Shown here: one piece after another, positions 15,001 to 24,059 of the stretch
Layout: each line of letters opens with the position of its first letter
How positions within the stretch are numbered: position 1 is the first letter of the stretch
Source of the DNA: Meloidogyne chitwoodi
Lineage: Eukaryota > Nematoda > Chromadorea > Rhabditida > Meloidogynidae
Assembly (NCBI GenBank): GCA_015183035.1
Contig: JACZZP010000008.1
Location: 558,001-622,000, forward strand
DNA length: 64,000 nucleotides
Direction of reading: 5' to 3'
The notes under the pieces: generated by a model
Database searches by the model: none
What the model was told of the DNA's origin: nothing
The model's input: only the letters and a program-made list of their open reading frames with translations
Program-made: the position numbers and the translations under genes

Positions 15001-17483
15001 GAAAAGAAAAATAAATAAATTAGTGTTCTATGAAAATTAAAAAAATAAATAATTAAATAAAAAAAGGTTTATTTTTATTTAAATAGGTTTAGGCGTTAAT
15101 TAAATTTAAAAATAATTAATTATTAATTTATTTAAATTTTTTTTAAATTAAAAAAAAAATATTTTTATTTTTTTTGAAAAATTATTTATTTAATAGAAAT
15201 TAAAAAAAATTATTTTTTAGAAAAAAATAAATCAGATAAATAAATTAATAAAATTAAAAAACACAACTAATTAAATAAAGTGTGCTTAATAATTAAATTA
15301 AGGAAGTAAAATAATTTGAAAAAATTTAAATATTTTAAATTTATTAATTTTTTTAATTAAATTAATTCATTAATTGGGAAATTAAAAAAATAATAATTTT
15401 TAAATTAAAAAAAATTTTTAAAAAATAATAAATAATTATAAATATAGGGGAAAGATTCTTTTTTTCTTAAAATAAAAAAATTAATTAAAAATAATTTTTT
15501 AATTAATTCTTATTTAAAAAATAAATTATTGAAGCCCTTAAAAACAATTAAAAAGTTCGCGATAAATTTAAAGATTAAAAGATATTTTTTATAAAAAAAA
15601 ATAATTAATTATTTTTAAATTCTCTCTTTATTTAGCATTATTTTTTAATTATTTTCCCAAAATTATATTTTTAATTTTAAAATAAGATTATTAAATAATT
15701 AATTAATATTTTAATTATTAATTAAAATATTAATATTTATTTTTAAAATATTTCTAAATTTTTAAGTAAAAATTAAAAAGAAAAATAAGTATACCCAAAT
15801 TAGTTAAAATAATTTAAAAATAATTAAATATAATGAAAAAATTAGAAAAAATAAAAAGGATATTTATAGGGTTAAATGAGTAGGAGACGATTAAGAGTTG
15901 ACCGGTTGTTTTTGGCCATAACTTTTTTATTTCTTAACCGATTTGAATAATTCTTTTATTAATCGAAAGCATTCAATAAGTGAATAAATTTAACCAATTG
16001 GACCGATTCAATCAGATCATTCAACAAAAAGTTATAGCGAAATAAAAGTGGAAAATCGTGATTTTCGGGCATAACTTTTTTTAAAATAAACTGATCTGAT
16101 CGGTCAAATTAGTGAAAATATTCTACTTTTCGAGCTCTTTCGAATGACATAAAATTTATTTGAATTGGTTCAAAACAAAAAAAGTTATGTAAGATACACT
16201 GAATCGGCCGACTCTGAATCGTCCTTTATCAGGTTAAATTTAAATAAACAAATTAATTAAAAAATAAAGTTTTTTTAAATAAAAAACTTCAAAAAATAAA
16301 TAATATATTTATTTTTTTATTTAAAAGGTAAAATTATTTATTTATTTTAAACGTTACTATGGTTATGCTTAAAAATTAAATAAATGCTTGAATGGGTAAA
16401 AAAGAAAAAAATAAAATTATTGATATATATAAATTATTTTTTTAATGCGCTTTTTGATAAAAGAAAAAGAAAAATTTAATATTTTTTTATATTAAATTTT
16501 AAAAAGAAAATAAAACGAAAAAAATTTAAAAAAAATAAAAATTGTGGACATTAGAGTCTGAATATCAAAATAATATTTAAATTAGAGTCAGAGGTCGAAA
16601 ACCTCGCGGAGAATGAAGGCAAAATTTTTAACCTTAGTCTCATTTTAAATTGTTTTTTGGAAAATACTGTTTCTTTGTTTCTTCACTGACCAATTTTCCG
16701 CTCACCCATTTTTTGGGCACAAAATAAATAAATATATGTATAAAATTAATTAATTTAAAATTAAAATAATTTTAAATTTTTTTATAAATATATTTATCTG
16801 TGTGCGGGTTTTATTAATTAATTTCTTTTTATTCGAAAATATAACTCTTTTTTTGTAGACACTAAAAATCGATTTTTAAAAAGTATAAAAGCCTTTTTTA
16901 TTTAAAATAAAGCACTAAACCTGTCCTTTTGACTCTTTTTTATGAAAAATAAATAAAAATTGGTTGAAAATATAAAAAAGAAATATTTAAAATAAAAAAT
17001 AAATTATTTTTTTTTTAATTAAAAAAAAAAAACTAACGACTAATAACAATTTCCAACAAACATCCTTCACTTATTTCATCAGTTGATTGTATTAATTGGA
17101 GTATATTAATTGAACGAGGATCGTGTTTGTAGAGGAGTATATGATCAGCTAAACGATCACCTAGATGTTGTTTTGGATGCTGAATTTTTTAAATAAATTA
17201 AAGTTAATTTGTCAAAATTGGACATTTTGTCAGTTGGACATTTTGTCAAAATTGGACATTTTGTCAGTTGGACACTTTGTCAATTGGACATTTTGTCAAA
17301 ATTAAAAAGGTCAAAATGTCCAAATTTTAAAATATTTTTTAATTTTATTAAAAATCTTCTCACGTGTTTATTCACAAAATTGACAGCTTCTTGTCTAAGT
17401 CTTAACAAAGAAATATCTTCTGATTCAATATTAAATTGTTCACATATTAAACCAGATTGGAATTGAAGAGCAAGTCCACTCAT
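1..17483 (-). CDS. Protein kinase D (PKD, DKF-type) gene, 3' end off the left edge
   Basis: Diacylglycerol-responsive Ser/Thr kinase, acting at membranes. Thirteen exons read in one frame with matching phases: 17483-17364, 17179-17038, 14238-14107, 13736-13618, 13470-13132, 12384-12298, 12200-12098, 11685-11539, 11442-11356, 10604-10244, 9512-9443, 9393-9267 and 378-1. About 737 residues are visible. The N-terminal ubiquitin-like fold (residues 1-87) includes [19 protein letters not shown]1a (about 95-150) includes [20 protein letters not shown]. After a Ser/Asn-rich linker, C1b (about 314-365) includes [20 protein letters not shown]. The PH domain runs from [14 protein letters not shown] through [13 protein letters not shown] to [12 protein letters not shown], with a Ser-rich insertion. 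The glycine loop GSGQFGTVY sits at the window edge, so the catalytic core is outside. Nematodes such as C. elegans have two PKDs (dkf-1, dkf-2), and I cannot say which this matches. The intron between exons 12 and 13 is 8.9 kb. The start is the first ATG before the conserved N-terminus, so a further upstream exon is possible. Confidence 0.9.
427..545. repeat. AT-only tandem repeat, about 22-bp unit
   Basis: TTAAAAAATATTTTAAAAAA repeats about five times, ending in shortened units. It lies in the PKD intron just 5' (minus-strand sense) of the kinase exon acceptor at 379-380. Confidence 0.7.
601..669 (-). other. tRNA-like sequence (degenerate)
   Basis: Read on the minus strand it has an A-box-like TAGCTTAGTCGGTTG and a B-box-like GGTTCGAGGCC about 35 nt apart, but the ends do not pair into an acceptor stem. 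It resembles 46236-46308, which also ends GGTTCGA-n-GCCTGT. Probably a tRNA pseudogene or a [11 protein letters not shown] SINE head. Confidence 0.4.
817..1372 (-). CDS. Candidate internal first exon of a short PKD isoform
   Basis: An open frame starts with [13 protein letters not shown] inside the 8.9-kb PKD intron, on the same strand as the gene. It is low-complexity (Ser-rich, then a Lys run and Asn runs) with several Cys pairs, and I recognise no domain. An in-frame TAA lies directly before the ATG, so the protein must start here. A TTCAG acceptor lies 16 nt upstream, as expected for spliced-leader trans-splicing. A consensus donor AAAG|GTGAGA sits at 816-815 in phase 1. That phase fits the kinase exon at 378-1 (joined codon GCA, Ala), so the product would be 185 residues followed directly by the last PH helix and the kinase domain, without C1 domains. 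If unspliced, the frame simply runs on to a stop at 770-772. Transcription is not shown by the sequence. Confidence 0.5.
1389..1390 (-). promoter_or_regulatory. Possible spliced-leader acceptor site
   Basis: The sequence AAATTCAG ends here on the minus strand, 16 nt before the ATG at 1372, after an A-rich run and with an in-frame stop between. This spacing is typical of nematode trans-splicing, which would give the internal PKD exon its own 5' end. Confidence 0.4.
2439..2770. mobile_element. Foldback MITE, family ending CAACTGAGCGCC (copy 1)
   Basis: The left end GTCAACTGAGCGCC is mirrored by GGCGCTCAGTTGAC at the right. The arms extend inward through the shared inverted blocks TGGTATCATTGGATAGAGCAG and TTTAAGTGTTTATGG, about 110 bp each, leaving an AT-rich centre. 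There is no real coding sequence, and a small open frame inside is a by-product of the arms. Full-length relative at 17803-18128, half copy at 45440-45559. Confidence 0.75.
4815..4940. repeat. Tandem repeat, about 44 bp x 3, GTTT-rich
   Basis: Three copies of a unit containing TTTTAATTTGTTTGTTTGTT and GTGTTTTAATTAACAA, within the large PKD intron. Confidence 0.7.
5118..6400 (-). mobile_element. Mariner-type transposon, inactivated
   Basis: A 1,283-bp element flanked by TA (5116-5117 and 6401-6402), with terminal inverted repeats starting CTTAGGTTGTAAACTAAATA and running about 32 bp. The minus strand encodes a broken mariner transposase. The N-terminal helix-turn-helix part is at 6215-5856 (includes [13 protein letters not shown]). 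The catalytic part starts near 5784 with [12 protein letters not shown] (first Asp) and continues with a QDTAKPH block (second Asp) and [10 protein letters not shown] (region of the third Asp). A C-terminal part near 5390-5190 includes [11 protein letters not shown]. These pieces lie in different frames with stops between them, so the copy is dead. It sits in the 8.9-kb PKD intron, antisense-neutral to splicing. Confidence 0.92.
9815..10182. mobile_element. Foldback element made of ACAAAAATAC repeats
   Basis: The left arm begins GGAAAATTGGGCAGTGAAGA, then AAACAGTACAAAAACATGCA and many ACAAAAATACATGAAAATAC-like units. The right arm is the reverse complement, ending TTCTTCACTGCCCAATATTC. It would form a long hairpin. 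It lies in the PKD intron between the two halves of the PH domain. A related end occurs near 16675-16725 (TTCTTCACTGACCAATTTTC). Confidence 0.7.
10695..10862. other. G-rich, purine-biased patch
   Basis: This PKD intron stretch is clearly richer in G than its surroundings, with GGGG runs (AAAGGGGAGG, GCGGGGGAGATT, GCGGGGGAACGGGG). I see no frame or termini. It could be a remnant of a foreign insertion. Confidence 0.4.
11699..12048. mobile_element. MITE with 8-9 bp target duplication (copy 1)
   Basis: A 350-bp element with imperfect terminal inverted repeats: the left begins GGGTAGGAGACGATTCAGAG, and the right reverse-complements to CGGTAAAGGACGATTCAGAG. It is flanked by TTAATAATT on both sides (11690-11698 and 12049-12057). 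No coding capacity. Duplication length and ends suggest a Mutator- or hAT-driven element. It lies in a PKD intron, immediately before the acceptor of exon 8 (AG at 11687-11686). Confidence 0.85.
12900..13065. repeat. Dispersed AAATCAGAATATT repeats
   Basis: About five spaced copies of AAATCAGAATATT with AAACTT linkers in a PKD intron. This is the reverse complement of the core of the 27-bp array at 13753-14097, so both introns carry one repeat family in opposite orientation. Confidence 0.6.
13753..14097. repeat. 27-bp tandem array, about 12.5 copies
   Basis: The unit is ATTCTGATTTAAAGTTTATT followed by TAATAAT. The copies are nearly perfect, only the last being altered and short. The array fills most of the PKD intron between the two exons encoding C1a. 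Confidence 0.95.
15878..16231. mobile_element. MITE with 8-9 bp target duplication (copy 2)
   Basis: Very similar to 11699-12048 along its whole length, with the same terminal inverted repeats (left GAGTAGGAGACGATTAAGAG). It is flanked by GGTTAAAT at 15870-15877 and 16232-16239. It sits in the second PKD intron, away from splice sites. Confidence 0.85.
17205..17315. repeat. Short tandem repeat TTGGACATTTTGTCA
   Basis: Five to six copies of a 15-19 bp unit (TTGGACATTTTGTCAAAA / CAGTTGGACATTTTG) in PKD intron 1. A similar motif, TTTGGACATTTTG, recurs near 19332. Confidence 0.75.
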
Positions 17484-17802
17484 TTTATTTAATTAAATTT
17501 AATAAAATAAATAAAATAAAAAGAATTTATATATCCATTTATTCATTGAAAATTTAACTAAAAAAATTTAAAAAATTAAAAAAAAATATTATTTAATTAA
17601 TTAATTTATTAAATTAAATAAATAATTGTAGGTAGTAATCTTCTTATTTTGTTTGTGAAAGAAAAGATATTTATTAAATAATTTTTGGACTTTTTTTTAA
17701 TATTCTTTTTAGTCATCCTTTTAATTTAATAAAATTATTTTTTAAAAGCTGCAAAAATAAAAAATGGAAATTAAAAAAATGTTGGAGTAACTGAGCGCGT
17801 GG

Positions 17803-18128
17803 CCAACTGAGCGCCAGCAATTATAACAAAGGAACGGCTGGGTACTTTTAAATGTTTATGATACCATTGGATAGAGCAGAAAATATGCTATAAAATACCA
17901 AAAAATAATTATTTTTTGAAAAATATAAAAAAAGTTGTAGCCAAAAAACTACCAAGTTTTAAGAAAATTCAATTTTTGATTGTTTTTTGGCCATAACTTT
18001 TTTTCGAGTTATCCAAAAATTCTGATTTTTTGATATTTTGTAGTACATTTTCTGCTCTATCCAATGGTACCAAAAACACTTAAAATAAACTAATCTTTTC
18101 TGTGTTATAATGGATGGCGCTCAGTTGG
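17803..18128. mobile_element. Foldback MITE, family ending CAACTGAGCGCC (copy 2)
   Basis: The left end CCAACTGAGCGCC is mirrored by GGCGCTCAGTTGG. The inner blocks CATTGGATAGAGCAGAAAAT and ATTTTCTGCTCTATCCAATG form the arms. Same family as 2439-2770. Confidence 0.78.
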
Positions 18129-19726
18129 TTAGTTCCGTAATTTATTTTTTATATTTTCATACTCTAATGGTTCTTAAATAATTTTTTAATCTCAAGTTAC
18201 TAAAACAGTGTTTAGAAAAAATAATTAGTGGCGGAAGTGTTTAAAAATAGGTACATGAGAAGGAAAGTGAGAAAATAACCGCAAAAGTATTGATTCTCCA
18301 ATGAGGGAAAGCATTATTTTGTTTTTTCCTCTATTATAAAATAAATGTAAAAATAGGTTAAAATGGGAAATAAATTTAAAAATAAATAATAAAAAAATTT
18401 TTTTAATTAATGCTTTAGAATTTAATTTTTTTTTAATTTTTATTAACAGAAGGGGAAGTTTTTGCGCAGTTAAAGATATTTAGTTTACTTTAGGCGGGCG
18501 CTTATAAAATAATCTAAAAAGCAGCCTCTTGTTGTTATATTTTTATAAATATAATAATTAGAGTTATATCTAATTTTTCTATAAATTAAAAAAGATAATT
18601 TAAATATTTATAGGAAAAAATGGTCAAAATATTTTTTTGTTGAATTTTTTCACATTTTTAACCACAATTGCCCAAATTTCAAACCAAAAAATCTAAAATT
18701 TTTAGCAGAGGTAGATAACACTATTAAGCATATTATAGCAAAATTTTATGATTATAGATGCAAAATTGTTTATTTTATAGGCCACGGCGCAACGTCAAGA
18801 CACGTCGTAACGTGTCACTAACAAAACTAAAAAATATTTATTTATTTTTATTTTTTGTTCGGGTTATTCTAAAGCATTAATTGGAATTTGGAATGGCAAA
18901 ATAAATTATATATATAAAATATATTTATTTATATATATGTAAATGGTGTGGATTTCCCTAGGCAAAATGTATTTAAATGTCAAGAATAATAGTAGAAATA
19001 AAATAAATAATAAAAAATAAACTTTAAAAAAAATTTATTTTTGAGAAAATAAAAGTAAATACATATTAATAAAAATTAAAAAAATAATTAATTAATTTAA
19101 TTTAATAAAATTAAAATTTTAATTAATTTTTTAAAAATGAAGTAAAGCTTGTACTTTTACTTCTTCCTAAGTTTATGCCTTTCTATTAGAATGATTTGAA
19201 AAAAAAAAGATAAAATAAATTTTTGGTAATTTTCAAAATGTTAAAAATTAAAAAAAATAAAATTAAAAAAATATTATTAAATTGACAAAAAATAATATTT
19301 TATGGTAGTTGGCGTTTTGTCGTTTTGACCGTTTGGACATTTTGAAAAAAGTAAAATATTTTTTTTTAATTTAAAAATTAGCTAAGGTAATAAATAAATA
19401 TATTTATTTTTATTAAAAAATGTTAAAAAGTGATAAGGTAAAAAAAACAATTTTTGTTTTTACAGACAAAAAATCCCAAGAGTGACGAATTAATTAAAAT
19501 AAAAAACACTGAAACAGAAAAATTTTATTTATTTTTTTAATGCATTTTTAATTAAAAAAATGTTAAAAATAAAATAAAAAAAAAGTTTAGTTTAAATAAA
19601 TGTATTATTTAAATTAAAATAAATAAATGATGAATTTATAGGGTACACCCACTACACCGCAGGCCTACTACGCCGCAGAGCTATAACTCCGTTTATAATT
19701 GTTGTAAAATAGAGATCTTAGTGTCA

Positions 19727-19755
19727 TTCGACTCAGCTCGTCGAGCTGAGTCGAA
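19727..19755. repeat. Perfect 14-bp palindrome with 1-nt centre
   Basis: TTCGACTCAGCTCG, then T, then its exact reverse complement. It is enclosed by a wider inverted pair, GCAGAGCTATAACT near 19676 and AGTTATAGCTCTGC near 19795, so the whole 130 bp looks like a small foldback element. Confidence 0.75.
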
Positions 19756-20125
19756 CCATGCTTGAGTTGACAATTTTTGGTAAATATAAAATAAGTTATA
19801 GCTCTGCGTTAAACTGGCCTTCTCCGAATTTATATATTATTATTTTATTTATTGTTTCCTTTCTCTTATATTTTATTTTAAATAAGTTTTGTGTAAAATT
19901 ATTATTTTTTAAAAAATATTTTAGTAAGTACATTAAGGTATTATTAATATATTTAGGTAATTTGTACTTTTTTCTCACGAATTGAAAAGCTTTTTTGTTT
20001 TATTTTTGAATAATTAGTTTTGAGAGGTATTATTTAAAATAAGTAAATAAATAAATAATTTTTTTTGAATTATTTAAAAATTTCGGCAAAAAGATGATTT
20101 TTAGAAAATAAATTAAATAAAAGTA

Positions 20126-20806
20126 CAGGGTGCGGCAAATTGGGAGCGGGTTTTATTTTTTGAATAACTTTTTTCAAACTTATCGAAAATCGATAATTCT
20201 TTTTTTATTTTATTCTAAACTCTTTGAGTAATTTTTTGATACCACATTCAGCTAATAAACTTTTTTAGAAAAAAATCTATACTTAAATTTTTATAAAAAA
20301 ATTTGGTACTCTTTAAGTATGGGAATTTTTTGTTTGTTTGATTCAATCGGGTCAAATGATGTGTCATTGAAAAGAGCTCTTCAAAATAAGTTAAATTATG
20401 TTTTTTTGAAGTCATACGAATGCCTACGAGCCGAGATACAGGTCTTAGAAAGTCGAAAACCAAAAAAAGGAATTACCTAATTTTTTGAGGTGAAAAATTC
20501 AAATATGAGTATGATAGCTCTTTCGAAAGAGCTCTTCGAGCTGAGTTGAATGAGATCAAAATTAGCTCAATTGGACAAATTTGGAAAAAGTTATAAATTT
20601 TTGAAAAACGCTCATTTAGGTGATTACCGCGGCTGTTCCACATTAATCTTTTCCCACTACGGTTTGAAATAAGTTTTGTAAGCTGAATGTGGTATCAAAA
20701 AATTACTCAAAGAGTTTAGAATAAAATAAAAAAAGAATTATCGATTTTCGATAATTGAAAAAAGTTATTCAAAAAATAAAACCCGCTCCCAATTTGCCGC
20801 ACCCTG
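20126..20806. mobile_element. Tc1/mariner-type MITE with about 130-bp terminal inverted repeats
   Basis: A 681-bp element flanked by TA (20124-20125 and 20807-20808). The ends read CAGGGTGCGGCAAATTGGGA and its mirror. The arms continue almost perfectly for about 130 bp, to TTTTTTGATACCACATTCAG on the left and its reverse complement near 20676-20696. The middle has no transposase. TA duplication plus CAGGG ends fit Tc1/mariner mobilisation. Confidence 0.88.
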
Positions 20807-21811
20807 TATTAAATTAAATTAAATATTATTTTAATTTAAAGAGAAGTATTCAGAGAAGAAAAAAGTTTAAAAAAATTAAATTTATTTATTTAAAAATATT
20901 TTTTTATTTTTTTAAAGAAGAAAAGATTAAAAAATTAATAGAAAAAGTAACAAAATATTTTTTTCTTTAAAAAAAAAATATTTAAAATTTAAAAGTATTT
21001 TTGTGAATAAATTTTAAGGAAATTGAGAAAATGGGAAAAAATAAAAAAAAATAAAAGGATATTGAAACTTTGTTGGATTAAAAAAGGTAAACAAAGAAGA
21101 TGGTTAAAAATTAAAAATATTTATTTTCTTTTGAATAAATTATTTTTTAAATAATTTAAAAAATAAAATAAATTAAAATAAATATTTTAATTTATTTTAA
21201 AAATATTTATTTGATAAAAAATAAATAATTATATTTATTTATTTACTCAGAAGAGATTTACTAAATTTAAACTCTTCTGAAAATGAAATAGATATTTTTA
21301 AAATAAAAAAATAAAATAATAAAATAAAATAAAAGTATATAAATATATAAAAAAGCCTTTTACTCGTAAAAATAGCCATCAAGCACCTTTATATAAAATG
21401 AGCAAAAAAAGTGAAGAAAATAGGAATGGCAAAAGCATCGTTTATCCCTAAAAGTCATTTAAAAAGAGAAATGAGGGTTAAAAAAGGCAAAAATTGTATT
21501 AATGAAATTGCTATCTTTTTCTCTTTTTCTCTTTTATTTTTTTTATTTTTATAGCGAGAAATTGACACAAACAAATAAATATAAATAACAAGTAATTCAC
21601 CTATATTTTGTTTAAATAAAAAAAAGTTTAAATAAATAATAAATTAAAAAAGGTAAAATTTAAATAAATAAATAATAGGTATATTTATTTAAATTTTTAA
21701 AAATTCAAAACGCCAAATTTAAAAATATTTTAAATAATGAGGAAAAATGTTTAAAATAAAACTTTAAAAAAGAATAGAGTAAAAATAATATTATTAAGTT
21801 TATTGGGATCA

Positions 21812-21935
21812 CCCAGAAGATCATATTCCTATAAATCATAAACCAAAATATCAACACTAAATTCCTTATGATTTTTTAAATTTTAGTCTTGATATTCTGT
21901 TTTATGATCAATAGGAATATGATTTTAGGGGTGTA
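21812..21935. repeat. Foldback of about 120 bp
   Basis: Imperfect inverted arms: ATCATATTCCTATAAATCAT on the left, and ATGATCAATAGGAATATGAT on the right. The CAGAAGAT start resembles the outer ends of the hairpin at 63234-63330. Confidence 0.55.
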
Positions 21936-21937
21936 CT

Positions 21938-22140
21938 AAGTTTATTTATTTTAAGTTTATGAATTATCAAGTTTATTTATTTTTAAGTTTATGATTTATC
22001 AAGTTTATTTATTTTTAAGTTTATGATTTATCAAGTTTATTTATTTTTAAGTTTATGAATTATCAAGTTTATTTATTTTTAAGTTTATGATTTATCAAGT
22101 TTATTTATTTTTAAGTTTATGAATTATCAAGTTTATTTAA
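21938..22140. repeat. Tandem array, about 32-bp unit x 6
   Basis: The unit contains AAGTTTATTTATTTTTAAGT and TTATGATTTATC, with an alternating GAATTATC/GATTTATC variant. Intergenic. Confidence 0.85.
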
Positions 22141-23820
22141 ATAAACAGTTGCGCATTGAAAAAAAAGGAGAATGCTATAGATATATTTAATAGTTTTATA
22201 TTCTCAATATACTACCAACTTTGTGACATAAAAATAAATTAAATTACTATAAAAGAATTGTTAAATTGTTTGTTTATTGAAATAGAAATAAAATTTAATA
22301 TTTTTAATGTTTTTTCGATAATAAAATTATATTAAATAATAAAAAATATAGAAAATATTTTCCTTATACATTTTCTAAATAAACTTGAAATAAAAAATTA
22401 ATTTATTTTCAATAGTATTAGCTATATATTTCCTTTTATTACCTCTAACAATATTAAAGGAATTAATTAAATGTAGAAAAAGTTGAAAATTAAAAGTGCT
22501 AGCAATTTGGATCCCTAAGGGTCATAAGCAAAAAATAAAGAATTAAAAAAATAATAATTTTATATTTTGCAAAATTTGAAGAAAAAAATTATTTTTAAAT
22601 ATTCTATAACTCAATTTAAATAAAAAATGAATATTTACTATTTTTAGGTAATAACTTTAGTAAAGGGAAGATAGAAACTTTTTTTTTAATTTATTTTTTA
22701 ACTGTCGCAAAATATTTAGAAAAAGAGGAGAAAAATGTAGTAACTGTGTTTTAGTTATTTTATTGAATTACTTTTATTTTTAAATTTTTCGTCAATATAA
22801 AAATGAGTTAAAAAATTTTTTTTAAATTAAAAAAAAAATTTTTTTATATGAAAAAAACTAGAAATAAGGTAAAATTAAGACTGGATTTATAAGTGATTTA
22901 CATACATATAGGTATGTGCCTAGCTAAAAGGGAATAATTCTAAAAACATTTAAAAAATATTCGCTGAATTTAAATAACTTTAATTTAAAAAAAAACTTTT
23001 AAAATATTATCAAAATATTTTAATATTAAATAAAAAGAAGACTTTTATAATATATAAAATATGTACTTTAAATATATTATTTAATAAGAGATTAATTCAA
23101 AAAAAAAATTATTTATTTAGCTCATTTTTAATGTTTAAATTGACTGTCTTCTTTAAGAAAAAAAAAGTTATTTGCGTTTTAATTTGGCTCAATCCTTTGA
23201 GCTGTTTTAAAGATTTTATTTAAAAAAGAGATAATCTTTTTCTTTAATAGACACAATTTTGAAAATAAAAGACATTTTTAGATGAATATATATATTTTTA
23301 AAGATAAATTTATTAATTTAAAAATAAGATATAAAGAGGATATTTTTAAAAAATTTATTATAATTGAGGAATTTATTTTATTTTTGAAAAATTCTTATTT
23401 ATTAAAAATACCGTGGAAATGTCCTTTTTAGGAAGTATATTTGTTTAAGATAAATTACCTTTTAATTGGAGAGGGTCTTTATGAAAATATATTATTATAT
23501 CACAGTTCTACTATTATTTAAGATTTATTTAAACTCTCAACTTAATGAGGATATTTATTTATATTTAAAAAGTCAGATGATAAAGTTAAATTAGCAAGTT
23601 TTGATAAAACAAATAATTTACAATGAAAACATTTGTAGTGAAAGTTTAGAAAGAAGAGAAAGAGAAATATATTCAAAACAATGTTTTTAAGAAATAATTT
23701 AAATATAAGTTAATTGAAAACATAAAGAAAGGGAAAATTAGAAGACAGAAAGTTTTTATGAAAATATTTAAAAACATAAAGGGCAAAATATATAGGTAAT
23801 AAATATATCAGAGCAGTGTT

Positions 23821-23923
23821 TGAGTGACTGGCCTTTTCCCGGTCATAAAAATGACCTGACCAAAAATTTCGGTCAGGTCATTTTTGGTTATGACCAAAAC
23901 CCGGTCTCGAAAACACTGATCAG
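23821..23923. repeat. Near-perfect 100-bp foldback
   Basis: The left arm starts CAGTGTTTGAGTGACTGGCC and reaches AAAATGACCTGACC. The right arm is GGTCAGGTCATTTTTGGTTA and ends CGAAAACACTG. The loop is about 9 nt. Likely a small MITE. It lies 140 bp from the 3' end of the ankyrin gene. Confidence 0.7.
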
Positions 23924-24059
23924 GAGTCAACAAATATACCTATTAATTATTAAAATAGTAATTAAAGTAAAATAATAGCAAAAATAAATGTTTTTGGTAA
24001 AAATAGTGTAAAAAAATATTTTTAATTATTAAATTAAAAAAAATATTATTTAAAAAAAA

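Larger units (their letters stand above)
17484..24059. other. Gene-poor intergenic region between PKD and the ankyrin gene
   Basis: It lies between the 5' end of PKD and the 3' end of the ankyrin/SAM gene. I find no exon with both a credible frame and splice sites. It is dominated by AT-rich sequence and the foldbacks, hairpins and repeats listed separately. A small GC-richer spot near 18780-18820 contains GACACGT-CGTA-ACGTGTC. The PKD promoter should lie just right of 17483. Confidence 0.6.

Noticed and set aside
17209..17466. Plus-strand frame overlapping PKD exon 1
   Set aside because: Half is the TTGGACATTTTGTCA repeat, and the rest is antisense to a conserved PKD exon.
19758..19985. Hydrophobic 75-codon frame beside the palindrome
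   Set aside because: The start lies in the foldback arm and the rest is AT-rich sequence that yields Phe/Leu/Ile by composition.
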